Shown here: positions 7,505-9,642 of the stretch, one piece after another
Layout: the number at the start of each line of letters is the position of its first letter
Numbering within the stretch: the stretch's first letter is position 1
From: Flavobacteriaceae bacterium UBA7433
GTDB taxonomy: Bacteria; Bacteroidota; Bacteroidia; Flavobacteriales; Flavobacteriaceae
Direction of reading: 5' to 3'
DNA: 9,642 nucleotides
Assembly: GCA_002477565.1 (NCBI GenBank)
Contig: DLQL01000058.1
Span: 1 to 9,642, forward strand
Program-made: the position numbers and the translations under genes
The notes under the pieces: model-generated
Databases searched by the model: none
What the model saw: the letters and a program-made list of their open reading frames with translations, nothing else
Told to the model about the DNA's origin: nothing

Positions 7505-8818
7505 TTACTTTACTTTAAAGGGAATGTTTGCAGTTGCGGCATGACCTTGCCCGTCATCAGCGTATACAAACAGGCGGTAATGACCGGGAGTAGGCGCTGT
7601 AAATTCCAACACGCCCCCTTCGGCATTTTGGAAAAGACCTTTGATGCTTTTGGGGCGTTCTTCATGATCGCCTCCTTCTTGTTTGGCTTCGCTTTCTGAC
7701 AAGATTTCCCACTTGTAAGAAAGTGCATCTTTTTCATAGTCGTTGATGACAGCCAATGCTTGGGAGTTTTGACCAGAAATCAAAGTGACACTTTCATAGG
7801 CAGTTTTGTTTTCAAGGGCAAAGGATGCGATTTGAGGGGTTCTGTTTTTTGGCCATTTTTTGTTCCAGATATAATGCATGACATCTACGGACTCGGTCTC
7901 TTGCCCATCTTCCAAGAAGACACCGTACCAAGTAGGGGTTCGTTCTTGTTTGTTTCCCCAAAGGAATACATAGGAGCCGATGCATTGTTGTGTGTCCGCT
8001 TCAATCCCACCTTTGTAGCGTTTCATATAATTGCCGGCTTTTACCGTACTGTTTTCTTCAACAGGAGCGCCCCATTTTGTGGTGGGTACTTCCCAGTGGC
8101 CAGTGGCACCCCACTCGGTTACCATGTAGGCACCTGTCCATCCAAAATCACGGATCAAGATGGGAAGGTTTGGCAAGTCTCCATACATCTGTACAGAGAG
8201 AATGTCTATGTCGTTTGCTCTTTCTTTGATCAGGTCAATCTCTTTTTTTGCGATGCCCGCCAAAGTGGTTGTTGTCAAGTGATTGGGGTCTACTTCGTGA
8301 ATCATTTTCGAAATTTCATTGACAGCATTCCATACTTTTGGGTTTTTAGAATGGTGGTTCAATTCATTTCCGATGGCCCAGATCAATAGGGCAGGATGGT
8401 CTTTCAGGTCGAGGACTTCTTTGCGAATGCGTTGCAGTTGTTTGTTTACTTCTTCCGCATTGTCGTAGTCAAAGCCATGACGTTCTCTTTCTACTTCGAT
8501 TCCCATAGTGACCATCAAGCCATTTTTATAGGCTTCGTCCAAGACTTCTTTGCCGCTTTTTTGACCGTTTTCCGTACGCCAAGTTCGAAAAGAGTTGGCT
8601 TGGTGTTTGGCCAAAGATGGGATGTCACCAAACTCCAATCCCGCTCCTTTGATGTAGAAAGGGGCTTTGTTTACGAGCAGTTGAAATTTGCCGTTTTCTT
8701 GAATCAGTTCAACTTTTGCGGGTTGGTTGGGAATGGGATTCATGGTTTTTTGTGCGTTTCCTTTTTTACAGCTCTGTATGCAATATGCGCAGAGAAGGAT
8801 GATGAGAATTCGTTTCAT
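7505..8818 (-). CDS. Clan GH-A (GH2-like TIM barrel) glycoside hydrolase, lipoprotein-type signal, C-terminal Ig/PKD-like domain
   Basis: 437 residues from ATG at 8818. An in-frame GTG at 8860 would add 14 polar/basic residues before the signal peptide and is less likely; the ATG has the A-rich context ATAAAAATG. Residues 1-17 form a lipoprotein-type signal ending IQSC (Cys17). Residues about 48-325 are a TIM barrel of clan GH-A: IWAIGNELNHH (146-156) carries the probable acid/base Glu152 and MVTEWGATGHWE (232-243) the probable nucleophile Glu235, implying a retaining mechanism. The conserved-looking stretch YVFLWGNKQERTPTWYGVF lies at 283-301. Residues about 328-437 form an Ig/PKD-like beta-sandwich (DALSYKWEIL, GHYRLFVYADDGQGH). 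It lacks the N-terminal beta-sandwiches of classical GH2 enzymes, so the exact family is open; an endo/exo-beta-glucanase or glucan transglycosylase acting outside the cytoplasm fits its neighbours. It starts 50 bp after the transporter stop and probably shares its operon. Confidence 0.82.
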   Translation of the reverse strand: MKRILIILLCAYCIQSCKKGNAQKTMNPIPNQPAKVELIQENGKFQLLVNKAPFYIKGAGLEFGDIPSLAKHQANSFRTWRTENGQKSGKEVLDEAYKNGLMVTMGIEVERERHGFDYDNAEEVNKQLQRIRKEVLDLKDHPALLIWAIGNELNHHSKNPKVWNAVNEISKMIHEVDPNHLTTTTLAGIAKKEIDLIKERANDIDILSVQMYGDLPNLPILIRDFGWTGAYMVTEWGATGHWEVPTTKWGAPVEENSTVKAGNYMKRYKGGIEADTQQCIGSYVFLWGNKQERTPTWYGVFLEDGQETESVDVMHYIWNKKWPKNRTPQIASFALENKTAYESVTLISGQNSQALAVINDYEKDALSYKWEILSESEAKQEGGDHEERPKSIKGLFQNAEGGVLEFTAPTPGHYRLFVYADDGQGHAATANIPFKVK

Positions 8819-8868
8819 TTTTATTCGGGTTCTATGTATTGTTTTACTGTATGTTTTCACCTTTTTTC

Positions 8869-9642
8869 TCAGTCTCGAACGAGTTCTTGTTCAATTTGTT
8901 CCAAAGATTTTCCTTTTGTTTCCGGAAGGATTTTTAGGAGGGCAAAAAATCCGACAGCCGCAATCATCCCAAAAATATAAAAACTCATCGCATTTCCTAA
9001 ATTGGAGAGTTCCCAAGGGAAGATTTGTTGAATGACCCAACTGGCAAAGGAATTGACAAATCCAATCACTCCAATGGCGAGGCCTCGGTATTTATTGGGG
9101 TACATTTCCGATAGCATGACCCACATTACAGGGCCTAATGAAAAGGCGAAACAAGCGATAAATCCTAAGATTCCTACGAGTACCAATGTCGCATTCATGG
9201 TCGTGGCAGCTTCTAAGATGTCTCCTTCATTCTTTCCGTATGTTTGGGAGCCTAGCGCCTCTTTCATGTCATTTTTAAAAGTCAAATCATCGGTGTATTG
9301 CTTGCCTACATAGGGGTTGAGTGCAGTGGCGTCAAAATCTTTAAATTGCGCAACTTCCTCCGAACTTAGTTCGTAAGTCGCTTGTTGGAATCCATAGCCA
9401 CAAATCGACAGGCTTATGGCAATCCCTGCAATTCCGAAGAGCAGCAAAGGCCTTCTTCCCACGCGGTCGATCAAAAAGATGGCGATAAAAGTAAAAACCA
9501 CTGTAATCAGGCTCATCAAAACACCGGATTCGAAGGCCGCATTGGTTCCCATTCCCGTTTGCTTGAAAATAGAGGTTGCGTAGAAATAAACGGCATTGAT
9601 TCCCGTGATTTGTTGCAATACTCCGAGGACCAGTCCAATGAT
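8869..9642 (-). CDS. Sugar-porter-family MFS transporter, N-terminal half cut by window edge
   Basis: The frame is open from the window end to a TGA at 8869-8871 and supplies 257 residues, about half of a 12-helix permease of the XylE/GalP type. Numbering from the visible start: QQITGIN (10-16) in TM7 is the sugar-binding signature; DRVGRRP (59-65) is the loop after TM8; GPVMWVMLSEMYPNKYRG (170-187) is the TM10 motif, its Trp174 matching the XylE sugar-stacking Trp; PETKGKSLEQIEQE near the end is the family's C-terminal signature. Between TM9 and TM10 lies an unusually long charged segment (about residues 86-150), probably periplasmic. Family members import monosaccharides with protons; in this setting glucose or a short beta-gluco-oligosaccharide is the inferred cargo. 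It is the most upstream visible gene of the minus-strand cluster. The true start lies outside the window; the TTG at 9618 is an internal Leu codon, since family-typical residues (LVLGVLQQ) continue upstream of it. Confidence 0.93.
   Translation of the reverse strand: MIGLVLGVLQQITGINAVYFYATSIFKQTGMGTNAAFESGVLMSLITVVFTFIAIFLIDRVGRRPLLLFGIAGIAISLSICGYGFQQATYELSSEEVAQFKDFDATALNPYVGKQYTDDLTFKNDMKEALGSQTYGKNEGDILEAATTMNATLVLVGILGFIACFAFSLGPVMWVMLSEMYPNKYRGLAIGVIGFVNSFASWVIQQIFPWELSNLGNAMSFYIFGMIAAVGFFALLKILPETKGKSLEQIEQELVRD

Noticed and set aside
7760..8389. 209-codon plus-strand open frame opposite the GH2-like gene
   Set aside because: It lies wholly antisense to a gene with clear catalytic motifs, and its translation shows no recognisable domain.
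8819..8860. GTG at 8860 as start of the GH2-like gene
   Set aside because: It would place a basic 14-residue extension before an otherwise normal lipoprotein signal; the ATG at 8818 has the same start context as the phosphorylase gene.
8396..8980. 194-codon plus-strand open frame spanning the GH2-like/transporter junction
   Set aside because: Antisense to two confident genes; its Phe-rich translation is what the reverse of these genes would yield.
9616..9618. TTG as start of the transporter
   Set aside because: The frame is open to the window edge and family-typical TM7 residues continue upstream; the gene is simply truncated.
1..9642. CRISPR arrays, tRNA/rRNA genes, insertion sequences, SusC/SusD genes, defence or phage genes
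   Set aside because: None seen on either strand; the five genes and short gaps account for nearly all of the sequence.

Overview
The window looks like part of a carbohydrate-utilisation locus of a Bacteroidota bacterium, most likely a flavobacterium. The signs are secreted proteins with lipoprotein-type signal peptides, start codons with A-rich upstream sequence (ATAAAAATG twice) instead of Shine-Dalgarno motifs, and a gene set (sugar-porter MFS, GH-A hydrolase, large GH94-like phosphorylase, GH3, CotH) familiar from this phylum. All five genes lie on the minus strand, so transcription runs from high to low coordinates. No RNA gene, transposon, CRISPR array or SusC/SusD pair is visible.

Layout in transcription order: (1) 9642-8869, the C-terminal half of a sugar-porter-family MFS permease, cut by the window edge. 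(2) 8818-7505, a lipoprotein-type clan GH-A (GH2-like TIM barrel) glycoside hydrolase with a C-terminal Ig/PKD-like domain. (3) 7418-3948, a 1156-residue cytoplasmic inverting disaccharide/oligosaccharide phosphorylase, best matched to the beta-1,3-glucan phosphorylases (GH149, possibly GH161). (4) 3947-1659, a lipoprotein-type GH3 beta-glucosidase whose ATG directly follows the phosphorylase stop codon. A weak intrinsic terminator follows, inside a 254-bp gap that also holds a near-palindrome. (5) 1404 to beyond base 1, a CotH-kinase-family lipoprotein with an N-terminal beta-sandwich-like domain, cut at its C-terminus.

Inferred working model: the two exported glycosidases trim a beta-glucan (a laminarin-type beta-1,3-glucan is the leading guess) in the periplasm or at the cell surface. 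The MFS permease imports glucose or short oligosaccharides. The cytosolic phosphorylase splits oligosaccharides with phosphate, giving glucose-1-phosphate and saving ATP. The first four genes are closely spaced (50, 86 and 0 bp) and probably form one operon. CotH is probably a separate unit. The exact linkage, the family of the GH2-like enzyme and the role of the CotH protein cannot be settled from sequence reading alone.
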